From positions 6,625 through 41,100 of the forward strand of contig DBWT01000083.1 in the NCBI GenBank assembly GCA_002309035.1: a stretch of DNA of 34,476 nt. Reading direction: 5' to 3'. The notes under the pieces are model-generated. The model was not told the DNA's origin. It was given only the letters and a program-made list of their open reading frames with translations, and did not search any database. Shown here in pieces: positions 27,131 to 34,476 of this stretch. Origin of the DNA: Caryophanales bacterium UBA1231 (lineage in GTDB: Bacteria > Bacillota_I > Bacilli_A > ML615J-28 > CAG-313). A program made the position numbers and the translations under genes. Positions within the stretch are counted from its first letter, which is position 1; every line of letters begins with the position of its first letter.

Positions 27131-27703
27131 CTATCCTAGTTTTCTAATCTCTTCAGCAATCTTTAAAGCACATTTTTTGTAGCCTTCTTGTGTTAAATGA
27201 AGAGAATCAGAACATTTATAATAATGAGGGCCATCTAAGAGAAGTGAATATAAGTCGATGACTTTAACACCACGTTCTTCCATTAAGAATTTAGCATGTG
27301 TGTTATATTCTCTAACCCATTCATCGCGATAATATGTTTTAGTGTAACCATCTTGATCTTCATCCATATTGTAAATTGGTGTTGTTAAAGAGAAAATTGG
27401 TGTTGCTTTAACATCACGAATTAAATCAATCAAACGATCTAACATATGTAGATAATCATTTAATGGTGTTTCGGGGCGTCCTAGTGGATCTTCATGATTC
27501 ATATCCCAGTATCCCGCATTAAAATGAACGATATCAAATGGACCATACTTTTTGTACAATTGATTAAATTGCCAAATAGTATAGGCAATAAAACGACCAT
27601 TATCATCTGGATCGTAATATACTTCATATTCTTTTAATTCTTCTTTCACAAAATCATCATATCCCATTCTAATGGAATCGCCTAATAATAATACTTTTTT
27701 CAT
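27131..27703 (-). CDS. Small SGNH/GDSL-family hydrolase
   Basis: This 190-residue protein has block I GDSIRMGY (Ser in GDS), a block-III-like HFNAGYWDM (the Gly/Asn oxyanion region), and the late DSLHLTQEGY with the Asp-x-x-His pair. These identify an SGNH esterase or lipase-like enzyme. No signal peptide is present, so it is probably intracellular and acts on acylated sugars or related esters; the substrate is unknown. The ATG at 27703 is chosen over one at 27715 because GGAG lies between them, 7 bases before 27703. It is the first gene of a three-gene operon with sdaA and cls. Confidence 0.82.
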   Translation of the reverse strand: MKKVLLLGDSIRMGYDDFVKEELKEYEVYYDPDDNGRFIAYTIWQFNQLYKKYGPFDIVHFNAGYWDMNHEDPLGRPETPLNDYLHMLDRLIDLIRDVKATPIFSLTTPIYNMDEDQDGYTKTYYRDEWVREYNTHAKFLMEERGVKVIDLYSLLLDGPHYYKCSDSLHLTQEGYKKCALKIAEEIRKLG

Positions 27704-27733
27704 AATACACTCCATTATTTATATTTTCATATT

Positions 27734-27762
27734 ATTTTACCATTTTTTATTTTCTTTTACAA
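27734..27762 (-). promoter_or_regulatory. Promoter of the SGNH hydrolase-sdaA-cls operon
   Basis: On minus, TTGTAA (27757-27762), a 17-base spacer ending in TGG and TAAAAT (27734-27739) form a good promoter about 30 bases before the hydrolase ATG. Confidence 0.7.
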
Positions 27763-27809
27763 TCATTACACCTAATGATACCCTTAATACACAACATTTG
27801 AATAAAAAA

Positions 27810-27850
27810 AGACTACTGATAAACGAAAGCTAAACGTTTATATGTAGTCT
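27810..27850 (-). terminator. Terminator of the trkA-trkH operon
   Basis: AGACTAC and ATAAACG on one arm pair with CGTTTAT and GTAGTCT on the other, with one 2-base internal mismatch. On minus a run of seven Us follows. It begins 12 bases past the trkH stop. Confidence 0.85.
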
Positions 27851-27861
27851 CTTTAATTATC

Positions 27862-29328
27862 TTATTTTTTGTATGTACTTGGACTAAATAAAATTAAAAT
27901 AGGGAATAATTCTAATCTCCCAGCAATCATCTCTAAAGATAAAACTAATTTAGAAAAGTTTGAGAAGATAGCATAGTTTCCATATGGACCAACTTTAGAT
28001 AGACCAGGACCAATATTAGAAATACAAGCAAGAGATGCTGTAAAGTTTGTTGTAAAGTCATAACCATCAAGAGATATCAATAATGTCGCAACTGTTAAAA
28101 CAAGCAAGAAGACAATAAAGAAGCTTTGCACACTTGATTGTGTATCGCTACTAATTGGTTTCCCATCAATTTTTACTGTTTTAACTTTGTGAGGATTAAC
28201 CATACAACCAATTTTATTGATTGTTGATTTAATCAATATAATTACTCTTGAAAATTTCATACCTCCACCAGTTGAACCTGCGCATGCACCTGTGAGCATC
28301 AAAATAATTAAAATGCCATGAGAGAATGCTGGCCAAGTATCAAAATTGGTTGTACTAAAACCAGTGGTTGAAATAACGGATGCTGTTTGGAAGAAAGCTT
28401 GTCTAATCGTCATTTCTAAGTTTTGATATATATGATAAATATTAAAACTAATTAAAACAACTGATAGGAAAATTGTGACTAAGTACCAACCAACTTCTTC
28501 TGATTTAAAGGCATCTTTAAATTTACCAATAATTATTAGATAGAAGATTGTAAAGTTAATGCCAAATATAACCATGAATGAAGCAATAACATATTGATAG
28601 TATGCTGAATAAAGTTCAACAGAAATACTATTGATACCAAATCCTCCAGTACCTGCTGTACCAAATGTATACACCAAACTTTCAAAAACATCCATTTCAT
28701 GGTTTGGCCCTAAGAGTAAGAACAAAAATTCAGTAATCGATAATGCGATATAAATAAGATATAAAATTCTTGAAGATGCCTTCATTTTCGAAACTAATTT
28801 ACCAACAGTAGGGCCAGGTGATTCTGCTCTTAAAATATGAACACTTGAGCCTTCATTTGATTCAGGTATAATCGCTAAAATAAAGACTAGAACACCCATA
28901 CCACCAACCCAGTGTGATAATGAACGCCAGAATAGAATACTTCTACCACCAGCAAGTAAACTATCCATCATTTCAGCAGTTGTGATTGTGGCACCTGTTG
29001 TTGTGAAACCACTAGAGATTTCAAAGAATGCATCAAAGAAATTTTTATAATATCCACTAATCATTAGTGGAATTGATCCAAACAAACTCATGACGAGCCA
29101 ACCTAATGCTACAATGACAAAGCCTTCTCTGGCTTGAAGTTTACTATTGACTTTACCAATATTTAAAAGTAAACCTAAAACCAATAAGGCAATAGATGGG
29201 ATAATAAAAGCAACATAATTAATGAATGCTTCTTTATAACAAAGAGCAACAATTATTGGAAGTCCCATCATTGTTGACATCAAAATCATGATTTTGCCAA
29301 CTAATTTTCTGACAATACCAAAATTCAT
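27862..29328 (-). CDS. trkH: Trk-type potassium uptake membrane subunit
   Basis: This 488-residue integral membrane protein forms the potassium pore. The four pore-loop filters are recognisable: SSGFTTTGAT (105-114), FGTAGTGGFG, ISTTGFSTTN and CISNIGPGLS near the C-terminus. About ten membrane helices fill the rest. It starts 3 bases after the trkA stop with a GGAGTAG ribosome site inside the trkA end, so the two are one operon. TrkA gates it from the cytoplasm, as is usual in the family. Confidence 0.93.
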   Translation of the reverse strand: MNFGIVRKLVGKIMILMSTMMGLPIIVALCYKEAFINYVAFIIPSIALLVLGLLLNIGKVNSKLQAREGFVIVALGWLVMSLFGSIPLMISGYYKNFFDAFFEISSGFTTTGATITTAEMMDSLLAGGRSILFWRSLSHWVGGMGVLVFILAIIPESNEGSSVHILRAESPGPTVGKLVSKMKASSRILYLIYIALSITEFLFLLLGPNHEMDVFESLVYTFGTAGTGGFGINSISVELYSAYYQYVIASFMVIFGINFTIFYLIIIGKFKDAFKSEEVGWYLVTIFLSVVLISFNIYHIYQNLEMTIRQAFFQTASVISTTGFSTTNFDTWPAFSHGILIILMLTGACAGSTGGGMKFSRVIILIKSTINKIGCMVNPHKVKTVKIDGKPISSDTQSSVQSFFIVFLLVLTVATLLISLDGYDFTTNFTASLACISNIGPGLSKVGPYGNYAIFSNFSKLVLSLEMIAGRLELFPILILFSPSTYKK

Positions 29329-29331
29329 ATG

Positions 29332-30693
29332 CTACTCCAAGATATCATCCAAATCATCGATGAATTGATTAGCAAGCGAAATGACAATAACTGAATCATT
29401 TGCTTTGATTTCCACGAAACCATTAGGAACGATAACTTCTCGTCCTCTAATAATGGATGCGATCAAATTACCAGGTTTAAGATGTAAATCTTTCAATGGT
29501 TGATTTAAGATTTTACTTGTTGGTTTAGCATTAAATTCGATAGCTTCAACTTTATTATCAAGTAACTTATATAAATTAATGATATTTGAACCATGTTTAT
29601 TAGCTTTACTTCTAACATACGAAATAATACGTGATGCTGTTAAGTCTTTAGGTGAAACAACCGATGCAACACCAATTGTATCGATAATTGATGAGAATGA
29701 ATGTTTATCAACTTTCGCAATAATCTTGTTGATATGTTTTTGATAAGCATACATTGAAATAATGATGTTTTCTTCATCCATTCCTGTTAGGGAAACTAAA
29801 CAATCAACTGAATCAATACCAACTTCTTCAAGCAATACTTGATCACTTCCATCACCATGGATGATTGTTGCTTTAGGGAAAAGTTCTTCTAAAACTAAGC
29901 AACGCTCATAGTTTTGTTCAATGATGGTTACATCATATTTGTTTTTAACCAAAGCATCTGCTAAATATGCACTAATTCTTCCACCACCAATAATCATAAC
30001 TTTTTTGATTTTTGATTCTTTCTCTAAGCCAATCTTTGATAAGAACTTCTTGATATGTGTTCTTTCAGCATTAACATAGATTTTATCTTTCGCATGAATC
30101 TCAAAAGTACCAGTAGGGATAATTACTTCATCACCTCTTTGAACAGCACAAATTAGCATCTGCATTTTGTATGTTGCAAAAATATCCACTAATTTTCTAT
30201 TTACGAGTGGTGAATCATCAGGAATATAGAATTCAACTAAATCAACCTTGCCATCAGCAAATCTATCAACATGAATAGCTTCTTGGAAATTGATGATATT
30301 TAAAATATCATTAGCTGTTTCCCTTTCGGGGTTGATTGTCATTGTTAAATCCAAATGAGCTTTCATTTCTTCAACTTGCTCATTGTATTCATAATTTCTA
30401 ATTCTCGCGATTGTATTTTTTGCACCTAACTTTTTGGCGAAAACACAAGCTAAAATATTGATTTCATCACTTGATGTTGATGCAATAACGATGTCAGCAG
30501 TTTTCGCACCCGCTGATTTGAGGATTTCATAGGAAGCACCATTACCAAGAATACCTAAGACATCATATTTATTAACCAGATTTTCAATTACTTTTTCGTT
30601 TTTGTCAATGATTGTAACATCATGACCTTCTTTGGAAATATTCTCAGTGATTGTTGTACCTACTTTTCCATCACCAATAACAATAATTTTCAT
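29332..30693 (-). CDS. trkA: Trk system NAD-binding regulatory subunit
   Basis: This 453-residue cytoplasmic protein has two RCK_N/RCK_C units, the full-length TrkA form. The first Rossmann motif is GDGKVG (7-12) with acidic Asp30 at the end of strand 2. The second is GGGRIS (236-241) with Glu259. Because the second motif is GGGRIS, nucleotide binding there may differ from the first. It binds NAD(H) or ATP and gates TrkH. The promoter and tandem 21-base repeats upstream suggest active transcriptional control. The ribosome site is AAGGAACGG. Confidence 0.93.
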   Translation of the reverse strand: MKIIVIGDGKVGTTITENISKEGHDVTIIDKNEKVIENLVNKYDVLGILGNGASYEILKSAGAKTADIVIASTSSDEINILACVFAKKLGAKNTIARIRNYEYNEQVEEMKAHLDLTMTINPERETANDILNIINFQEAIHVDRFADGKVDLVEFYIPDDSPLVNRKLVDIFATYKMQMLICAVQRGDEVIIPTGTFEIHAKDKIYVNAERTHIKKFLSKIGLEKESKIKKVMIIGGGRISAYLADALVKNKYDVTIIEQNYERCLVLEELFPKATIIHGDGSDQVLLEEVGIDSVDCLVSLTGMDEENIIISMYAYQKHINKIIAKVDKHSFSSIIDTIGVASVVSPKDLTASRIISYVRSKANKHGSNIINLYKLLDNKVEAIEFNAKPTSKILNQPLKDLHLKPGNLIASIIRGREVIVPNGFVEIKANDSVIVISLANQFIDDLDDILE

Positions 30694-30732
30694 AATCCGT
30701 TCCTTTTTTTATAACAATAATAAAACTAACTT

Positions 30733-30761
30733 ATTATACACTTTTTTTCTCTTTTTTTCAA
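30733..30761 (-). promoter_or_regulatory. Promoter of trkA-trkH
   Basis: On minus, TTGAAA (30756-30761), a 17-base purine-rich spacer and TATAAT (30733-30738) form a near-consensus promoter 39 bases before the trkA ATG. Tandem repeats begin 2 bases upstream of the -35 box. Confidence 0.88.
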
Positions 30762-30763
30762 TT

Positions 30764-30805
30764 ATTATGTTTATATGCATACATATTATGTTTATATGCA
30801 TACAT
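30764..30805. repeat. Two tandem 21-base repeats with palindromic core, upstream of the trk promoter
   Basis: Copies at 30764-30784 and 30785-30805 are identical. Each contains the palindrome TATGCATA inside GTTTATATGCATACAT. A 21-base period is two helical turns, so bound proteins would sit on the same DNA face, next to the -35 box of trkA. This suits an activator or repressor operator. A chance short duplication cannot be excluded. Confidence 0.7.
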
Positions 30806-30817
30806 ATTAATAAAAAA

Positions 30818-30859
30818 GATGTTTAAAAATCTTAATAATTTACAAGATTAATAAACATC
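30818..30859 (-). terminator. Terminator after the broken TfoX-like gene
   Basis: The outer arms GATGTTTA (30818-30825) and TAAACATC (30852-30859) and the inner arms AATCTT (30828-30833) and AAGATT (30844-30849) form a two-part stem. On minus a run of six Us follows. It ends the transcript of the DUF308 and TfoX-like genes. Confidence 0.8.
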
Positions 30860-30867
30860 AAATTTAT

Positions 30868-31173
30868 CTACTTTTTGCTTTTTAAATCAGCAGTAACTAC
30901 ATCAATTGCTGCTTTTAACAATTGATCTTCTTCGATAAAATCAACTAAAAGCATTTCTTTAGCACCTTCATATGGTATTTCTTTTATGGGATTTGGAAAC
31001 ATCTCGATAATTTATTTTGTTAATTTAATTAGAAAACGATTATCATAAATACCCCCAATCACGATTCCTTGATGGTAAATGATATATTCACCCATCATTG
31101 GTCGATATGTAATATTATCGATGATTGATAATCTTTCTAAGACAAAATCTAAATAATTAATACTTGAAGACAT
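30868..31173 (-). pseudogene. TfoX N-terminal-domain protein split by an in-frame stop
   Basis: The frame from the ATG at 31173 (AGAGGT site 5 bases before) reads MSSSINYLDFVLERLS, then TYRPMMGEYIIYHQG and GGIYDNRFLIKLTK, the typical TfoX_N start, and then meets TAA at 31012-31014. In the same frame it resumes IIEMFPNPIKEIPYEGAKEMLLVD and ends at TAG (30868). IPYEGAKEMLLVD is the family's conserved second half. Together 53 plus 47 residues give the normal domain length of about 100. A single base change explains the break. It may be a young pseudogene, a sequencing error, or less likely read-through. It lies 11 bases after the DUF308 gene, in the same transcript. Confidence 0.82.
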
Positions 31174-31184
31174 GTTAACCTCTT

Positions 31185-31718
31185 TTATTCGTGCTCTTCT
31201 ACAGGCTTTGGATGTTTCATATACCAAACACCATACAATTGTGGAAGAATAACTTCTAATAGTAATTCAATACCTAATAGATAGATATGAATATGAGCGT
31301 GATGCTCTGTTGGATGAGCAATCATTGAAACAGATAAAACAATTACAATAATGGATTCAATTATACTTGATAATCCTGGTCCTTTCTGCATAAGTCTTTC
31401 AAAATCTTCTGTAAGTTCAGCAGTTTCTCTTAAAATTGACCACGTACCCCAAATAATGCATACTGTCACAAAATTGTCTTTGACCATAAACATCATAACA
31501 AATGCGAATAAAAGAAGAATCAAGCCTTCAAAGAGAGCATGTTCATCTTTAAACAAATTGTGTTTAATGATTCCTCCTACAATTTTAAAGACAGCATAAA
31601 GTGTCATTATAAATCCAATTGTATATGGCAAATATTCTAGTGCTACTTTACTACATACTAGTAAAAAGATACCTAATAATACAAAAATAATTGTTTTTAT
31701 TATCTTTAATGTACGCAT
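31185..31718 (-). CDS. DUF308/HdeD-like membrane protein
   Basis: This 177-residue protein has about six hydrophobic helices arranged as a repeat of two-helix units, as in the DUF308/HdeD family (acid-stress-linked in enterics, unknown in Gram-positives). Between helices 4 and 5 there is a charged ETAELTEDFERLMQKG loop, and the tail is His- and acid-rich (HPTEHHAHIHIY; KPVEEHE). The ATG at 31718 is chosen over one at 31742 because the GAGGA ribosome site lies between them. It has its own promoter at 31772-31800 and is followed by the TfoX-like pseudogene. Confidence 0.7.
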   Translation of the reverse strand: MRTLKIIKTIIFVLLGIFLLVCSKVALEYLPYTIGFIMTLYAVFKIVGGIIKHNLFKDEHALFEGLILLLFAFVMMFMVKDNFVTVCIIWGTWSILRETAELTEDFERLMQKGPGLSSIIESIIVIVLSVSMIAHPTEHHAHIHIYLLGIELLLEVILPQLYGVWYMKHPKPVEEHE

Positions 31719-31771
31719 TATATATTCCTCTTTATTCTTCATTACATTTTGTAATTAAGATATTTGACTTC

Positions 31772-31800
31772 ACTTTACTACAAAACTCATGAATAGTCAA
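31772..31800 (-). promoter_or_regulatory. Promoter of the DUF308-TfoX unit
   Basis: On minus, TTGACT (31795-31800), a 17-base spacer and TAAAGT (31772-31777) stand about 54 bases before the DUF308 ATG. Confidence 0.7.
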
Positions 31801-31842
31801 ACAATTTCTCCTAGCAATAAATGATTTAATCAATGTGTTAGG

Positions 31843-32496
31843 CTATTCACTCATATTAAATTTTTGATATGTTTCAAAAAATAAAGGATTGTATTGTTCA
31901 CCAAGCATATAACAATGTACTTCGGGTATTGCAGCTGAATCATCACTAGGTATATATACTATTTTATCTATATAGACATTTTCATTATAAATATATACAA
32001 TATGAGTACGTTCAATATTACCATACAAAAAGCCAATGGTACAGCCACTAAAATGTTCATGTCTATCAATGTAAACATCAGCAACTTCTTTAAAGACATC
32101 ATCAAAAGAGACACCTGAAAGATAAACGTAAACTATTTCAATGCATTCAATATCTTCATAATATCTTTTAATTAATCTTACATTATCAGCAATTGTTGAT
32201 TCAGTAGGAAAATTAAAGCCTTGTTTAATCCAATATTCTCCTTTTGCATAATAATAAGGTAATTCAAATAAAATGTTTTCTTCTAAATCAGAATCCAAAC
32301 AATACAATTCTCGAAAAACTCCTGTGAATACTTTTTTGACAAAATGATTATCACCTATAAAATTATATACAACATCATCATTTTCGCACTGAATATATTT
32401 ACTACCATTATATGTGAAGCTACCATCATTTTCTATACCACAAGATGGAAGTAACAAGATTATCAATAAAACTAAAAACGATATGATTTTTTTCAT
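31843..32496 (-). CDS. Lipoprotein of unknown function
   Basis: This 217-residue protein begins with a short signal and lipobox LLPSC (Cys19). The mature part is rich in Tyr, Asp and Glu, with alternating strands (ECIEIVYVYLSGVSFDDVF, then HIVYIYNENVYIDKIVYIP), suggesting a small alpha-beta fold. I recognise no family. The ribosome site is weak (GGGTT). It stands alone between the DUF308 gene and the HemN-like gene, with gaps of about 120 and 210 bases that hold no clear promoter or terminator. Confidence 0.65.
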   Translation of the reverse strand: MKKIISFLVLLIILLLPSCGIENDGSFTYNGSKYIQCENDDVVYNFIGDNHFVKKVFTGVFRELYCLDSDLEENILFELPYYYAKGEYWIKQGFNFPTESTIADNVRLIKRYYEDIECIEIVYVYLSGVSFDDVFKEVADVYIDRHEHFSGCTIGFLYGNIERTHIVYIYNENVYIDKIVYIPSDDSAAIPEVHCYMLGEQYNPLFFETYQKFNMSE

Positions 32497-32710
32497 ATAA
32501 TAACCCAGTATAATTAAATTGTTCTTTTAGTTATACTTTCTCCTTTTTTTGATTTTCTTTTTTATAGTTATGAGTACAACACAACTTTTATATTTTTTAA
32601 TGTTATAATAATAATGAACACTGTAGTCTGTTTCATATTATCATCCTACAGAAGTTTACTACTTTCTGGTTTTTGGAGTTATCATATAATTCTATTTATA
32701 TTGACATTTG

Positions 32711-33961
32711 TTATAATTTGATTTGTTTAGGAAATGCTTCATGTCTTAAGATACCCCACATTTTATCGATGTATGCAAGAGTATAAAAGTTCTCATAATA
32801 ATGGTAATAAAATGCACCTTTTAATGTCATTTCATAAACATTACCTTTCTTTTTCACAAATCCCATGATTCTTGCAACCAAAAGTTCAAAGCCATACATC
32901 TTATGTAGTGATGTCTTAAAGAATTCATCAAAATCAACTTTGTTCACTTTTGTACTATATGCTGTCCAGAAAAGATAATAAACCATTCTTTGTCTTTTCG
33001 TGAATCTTAAAGTTAGAGATGTTGGAAGAAGGCTCTGTTTAATTCTTTCAATATAATCTTTAATTGAAAATGTATTAATTTTAAATTGATGATTTAAAAG
33101 AGTGGTTGCGGATGCACCAAAACCTAAAAAATTATCCCTTGTCATTGATGAATAATTAGCATCATTATTATTTGAGAAAGTCCATATTGTGTTTCTTGTA
33201 TAACCTTTTTCCATACAATATTTAGTAATATCATTTAACAATCTTTGCTTTTCTCTTTTTTTCATTGCTTTAACATTACTTGGGGTAAAATTAAAATCAA
33301 TGAATGGGTACATCGCAAAATGATTAGCCCCAATCATAAAAGCAGTTTCAATGTCTTTAATTAAATCATCTAATGTTTGTTTAGGTAAAGCAAAAATGAA
33401 ATCCATCGAAACTGTTTCGAACTTTATTTTATCTAATGCTTCTTTTAGTTTTAGTGGATCAACCTTTTTACGTCCTAAGATATATTGATATTTATCTTGG
33501 AAAGATTGAATACCGATACTAATCTTAGTAACACCGGCATCTTTTAAAATAGTTAAGGTGTCAATTGTAACATCATCTGGGTGTAATTCTATTCCGATTC
33601 CTTCACTAATTATAAAGTGCTCTTTTAAGGCTTCAATGATTTCTTTGATCCTTGATTTAACTAAGGCTGGCGTACCACCACCAAAATAAAGAGATGTTAC
33701 TTGTTTCTTTTCATTATTAAGTGCTACTAGATGAATTTCTTTGATTAAATAATCAATGTATTCATTAGCTAATGCTTCATCGTATTTAACCTTACAATAA
33801 GGGCAAAAATTACAAAGACTTTTACAAAAAGGAATATGAACGTAAAGCCCTAGGTTATCACATTCCATATATGGTAATACTTCATCATATTCATTTTTAA
33901 AAATAAATGGCTTAAAACTTCTTGTAAGCCACATTCTACCAAGTTTAGATATTAAACCCAT
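32711..33961 (-). CDS. HemN/HemW-like radical SAM protein
   Basis: This 416-residue enzyme belongs to the coproporphyrinogen III oxidase-like radical SAM group. The cluster motif is C46-x3-C50-x2-C53 in YVHIPFCKSLCNFC, followed by a further PYC (C56). SAM-binding motifs are YFGGGTPALV, GIELHPDDVT and ISIGIQSFQDKYQYILGRKK, in HemN order. HemN proper makes protoporphyrinogen; HemW is a heme chaperone. No other heme gene is in the window, and this FCPYC form is a Clostridia-type paralogue with unknown substrate. AGGAGG precedes the ATG. A radical-SAM-like fragment lies 53 bases upstream. Confidence 0.8.
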   Translation of the reverse strand: MGLISKLGRMWLTRSFKPFIFKNEYDEVLPYMECDNLGLYVHIPFCKSLCNFCPYCKVKYDEALANEYIDYLIKEIHLVALNNEKKQVTSLYFGGGTPALVKSRIKEIIEALKEHFIISEGIGIELHPDDVTIDTLTILKDAGVTKISIGIQSFQDKYQYILGRKKVDPLKLKEALDKIKFETVSMDFIFALPKQTLDDLIKDIETAFMIGANHFAMYPFIDFNFTPSNVKAMKKREKQRLLNDITKYCMEKGYTRNTIWTFSNNNDANYSSMTRDNFLGFGASATTLLNHQFKINTFSIKDYIERIKQSLLPTSLTLRFTKRQRMVYYLFWTAYSTKVNKVDFDEFFKTSLHKMYGFELLVARIMGFVKKKGNVYEMTLKGAFYYHYYENFYTLAYIDKMWGILRHEAFPKQIKL

Positions 33962-34013
33962 AATGCCTCCTATAAATATTTTGAAGATGTCTTAAGCATA
34001 TCAAAAATTACTT

Positions 34014-34289
34014 TTAAATCGACTTTAAAACAAAGTGTATATTCAACCACAAAAAATATCCACACTTATTACATAAATTAGGAACATCCATACATCTTCC
34101 ATAAATAGATAATTTACCATCCCCCATGATGATGCACTCTTTACATGGAGTAGGAAATGAATTATTTACCAAATATGGAAAAACACTTCTTAAATTAAAT
34201 ATTGGATATTTTTCATTCATTAGTTTTGAAATGCAATCTAATACTTCTTTCTTTTCATTTTGTTTTACTATAAGCCTTGGTTTTCCCAA
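34014..34289 (-). pseudogene. Cys-rich C-terminal fragment of a probable radical SAM protein
   Basis: This open frame of 91 codons has no ATG near its 5' end and no ribosome site; the only early start is TTG. It reads NEKYPIFNLRS, then CKECIIMGDGKLSIYGRCMD, then LCNKCGYFLW. The spacing C-x2-C, a dG.l..GrC turn and C-x2-CG resembles the auxiliary-cluster ends of radical SAM enzymes (SPASM-like). The absence of a start suggests a remnant of a longer gene. It lies 10 bases after the GNAT stop. It could instead be a small metal-binding protein starting at the ATG of MNEKYPIF. Confidence 0.5.
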
Positions 34290-34299
34290 GACTTTTTTA

Positions 34300-34476
34300 C
34301 TATAGTTTTAAGAAAGCAGGCATTTCTTCTCCTTCTCCGCCTTTATAAAACTGTGGCTGTTCTATAAAACCAAAGGATGCATAAAGCTTCTTTGCAACTT
34401 CATTTTCAGGCTCATAGGACAACCAGCAAATATCTGCCTTACCACAAGGAAATGTACGAATATAATCTAATGCAAG
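34300..34476 (-). CDS. GNAT-family N-acetyltransferase, C-terminal half (cut by window edge)
   Basis: The last 58 codons on minus read LALDYIRTFPCGKADICWLS, then YEPENEVAKKLYASFGFIE, and end FLKL-stop. The EPENEVAKKLYASFGF block is the classic end of the GNAT acetyl-CoA fold, and the CGKAD/WLSYEPEN wording resembles Clostridia-type diamine or spermidine acetyltransferase-like proteins. The start is outside the window. Codon use is visibly more GC-rich than its neighbours (GGC, CTG, TCC, GCC), which hints at recent acquisition. Confidence 0.8.
   Translation of the reverse strand, partial: LALDYIRTFPCGKADICWLSYEPENEVAKKLYASFGFIEQPQFYKGGEGEEMPAFLKL

Noticed and set aside
30632..30826. A plus-strand frame encoding a repeated MFICIHI segment
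   Set aside because: The repeat comes from the tandem 21-base DNA repeats, and the frame overlaps the trkA start and promoter on the other strand.
32640..32680. Possible terminator downstream of the HemN-like gene (CTGTAG and CTACAG arms)
   Set aside because: It has only six base pairs across a long loop and no adjacent U-run on either strand.

Overview
The window is about 34.5 kb of AT-rich DNA (roughly 30% GC by eye) from a monoderm, low-GC bacterium, most likely an uncultured Bacillota/Mollicutes-like lineage (class Bacilli, Erysipelotrichales/RF39/Acholeplasmatales type). The reasons are the lipobox lipoproteins, AAGGAG-type ribosome sites, SipW-type secretion, an Agr/LytTR-like two-component system, and TrkAH, cardiolipin synthase and L-serine dehydratase of Firmicutes type. 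TGA works as a stop: the histidine kinase ends in TGA directly at its terminator hairpin. Code 4 mollicutes (Mycoplasma, Spiroplasma) are therefore unlikely. No tRNA, rRNA, CRISPR array or insertion sequence was recognised. Almost every gene is on the minus strand; only the two-component pair at 22370-24407 is on plus.

Layout, left to right. (1) 1-2071: start of an unknown gene, then a DUF4886/SGNH-type lipoprotein with a LacI/cre-like operator over its predicted transcription start. (2) 2072-7129: a single 1685-residue secreted protein with a SipW-type signal, a beta-rich middle, InlB-type repeats and a C-terminal Hint (hedgehog/intein) domain. (3) 7786-9667: an AAA-ATPase plus TOPRIM-like pair that looks like a phage-defence cassette, with its own promoter. 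(4) 9772-22130: a tightly packed ten-gene operon. In transcription order it encodes three related TasA/camelysin-like secreted proteins, a SipW/ER-type signal peptidase, a membrane-anchored McrB-like AAA+ ATPase, a DUF2357-like zinc-ribbon partner, an ABC ATPase, an ABC-2 permease, a large beta-helix surface protein and a lipoprotein with an InlB-type repeat. (5) 22370-24407: a divergent LytTR response regulator and AgrC-like kinase. (6) 24436-27703: cardiolipin synthase, L-serine dehydratase and a small SGNH hydrolase. (7) 27862-30693: TrkA/TrkH potassium uptake, with tandem 21-bp repeats just upstream of the promoter. (8) 30868-34476: a TfoX-like gene broken by an in-frame stop, a DUF308 membrane protein, a lipoprotein, a HemN-like radical SAM protein, a radical-SAM-like C-terminal fragment and the C-terminal half of a GNAT acetyltransferase.

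The most interesting object is the ten-gene operon with its divergent sensor. I read it as a cell-surface assembly system. Small fibre-like subunits with a shared GFAxW signal motif would be matured by the dedicated signal peptidase. A McrB-type AAA+ motor, fused to four membrane helices and paired with a companion that has no visible nuclease motif, would have been diverted from restriction to envelope work. An ABC transporter and two large surface proteins complete the set. The 1685-residue Hint protein carries the same signal motif and may be another client. This reading is inference from motifs and gene order; I know of no described system with this composition.
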